From the NCBI RefSeq assembly GCF_949292005.1, contig NZ_CASEXV010000028.1, positions 1-22,884 on the forward strand: DNA of 22,884 bases, written 5' to 3'. The position numbers and the translations under genes were made by a program. How positions within the stretch are numbered: the stretch's first letter is position 1; each line of letters begins with the position of its first letter. This DNA is from an uncultured Bifidobacterium sp. (GTDB lineage Bacteria > Actinomycetota > Actinomycetes > Actinomycetales > Bifidobacteriaceae). A model generated the notes under the pieces. That model was not told the origin of the DNA. It saw only the letters and a list, made by a program, of their open reading frames with translations, and ran no database searches. Below are positions 22,454 through 22,884 of the stretch, in pieces.

Positions 22454-22884
22454 ATGGTGTCTGCCGCTCATAAGAACCGGGCAAACGGGTGGCGCCCGTT
22501 TTCTCTGGCTCGTTCAGGCTCCGTCCCGTTCCGCTCGGGAGGGCATGCGCGGCATGGCGCTTCTGCCCGAGTGCCATCCGAAGAGGCCACCGTCGATGTG
22601 GATTCCGCATTTCTCGCGGACCTGAACTCGTCGGTTCCCACGACGAGGCGCGAATTGCGTCTGGCCGCTCAGGCGCAGCGTCGGCGGAACAACCTCATCG
22701 CATCGGCCTCGCTTGCGGCGCTGGTGGGGACGGTCACAACGGTGATGGCCTTCGCGGGACCACAGAACGACACCGCGTCGACAGGAAGCGCGACCACCAC
22801 CACCCAGGTGCGACGGGTGACCGACACGTCCTCCGCATCGAGGTCGGAGGACCGCAAGAGCCTTTCTTCCAGCTCATCGTCCTC
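22454..22884 (+). CDS. N-terminal part of a secreted or membrane-anchored protein, cut by the window edge
   Basis: An open frame from ATG 22454 to the right edge, about 143 residues. AAGGAG at 22441-22446 lies 7 bases upstream; in-frame GTG codons at 22448 and 22451 are less well spaced. The N-terminal ~85 residues are basic and polar (including SSVPTTRRELRLAAQ), followed by one membrane helix, LIASASLAALVGTVTTVMAF, then a Ser/Thr-rich exported region (TGSATTTTQ..., SLSSSSSS). The 'TRRELR' segment before a single helix is common in actinobacterial cell-wall hydrolases (CHAP, NlpC/P60 or M23 proteins). The catalytic part, if any, lies beyond the window, so the function is a guess. Confidence 0.75.
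   Translation, partial: MVSAAHKNRANGWRPFSLARSGSVPFRSGGHARHGASARVPSEEATVDVDSAFLADLNSSVPTTRRELRLAAQAQRRRNNLIASASLAALVGTVTTVMAFAGPQNDTASTGSATTTTQVRRVTDTSSASRSEDRKSLSSSSSS

Overview
The window looks like a chromosomal segment of a high-GC Gram-positive actinomycete, most likely a Bifidobacterium or close relative. The basis is GC-rich coding sequence, frequent GTG starts, tightly overlapping genes, several SD-less (apparently leaderless) starts, actinobacterial families such as DUF2530 and DUF4125/DUF4037, and the housekeeping set tRNA-Pro, lysS, gpmA, phoU, sensor kinase and serC followed by a secreted-protein gene. The genus is inferred from gene content, not from a search. No mobile element, CRISPR array or rRNA was found.

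Left part (1-3161), accessory metabolism. The tail of a gene cut by the window edge (possibly an APH-type small-molecule kinase) is followed by an ethanolamine-permease-like APC transporter and a class III PLP enzyme resembling ethanolamine-phosphate phospho-lyases. Together they could form a microcompartment-free route: import of ethanolamine or a related amino alcohol, phosphorylation, then cleavage to aldehyde, ammonia and phosphate.

Middle (3409-10306), one seven-gene co-directional operon. It encodes a lipoprotein solute-binding protein, two permeases, an ATPase, a calcineurin-like phosphoesterase with a C-terminal membrane segment, a GntR/UTRA regulator and a HAD hydrolase. Most junctions overlap or are only a few bases apart. 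The content suggests import and dephosphorylation of an organophosphate or phosphonate-like solute under local control. A dyad upstream (3292-3312) is a candidate operator, and a hairpin (4563-4600) follows the binding-protein gene.

Next (10260-12844, minus) is a two-gene unit of unknown role: a TPR protein with a DUF4037 nucleotidyltransferase-like domain, followed by a DUF4125 protein. Its last gene overlaps the 3' end of the HAD gene tail to tail.

Right part (13096-22884), mostly core genes. In order: tRNA-Pro(CGG) on the minus strand with a recognisable promoter and terminator; lysS with a MenA-like prenyltransferase coupled by a 4-base overlap; gpmA; a 16-bp perfect inverted repeat; phoU (minus) divergent from a SenX3-like sensor kinase, with a PHO-box-like repeat between them; a DUF2530 membrane protein (minus); manA; serC (minus); and the start of a secreted or membrane-anchored protein cut by the right edge. 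The most unusual observation is that the SenX3-like kinase has an intact ATP-binding domain but glutamate in place of the phospho-accepting histidine.

No gene-free stretch exceeds about 300 bases.
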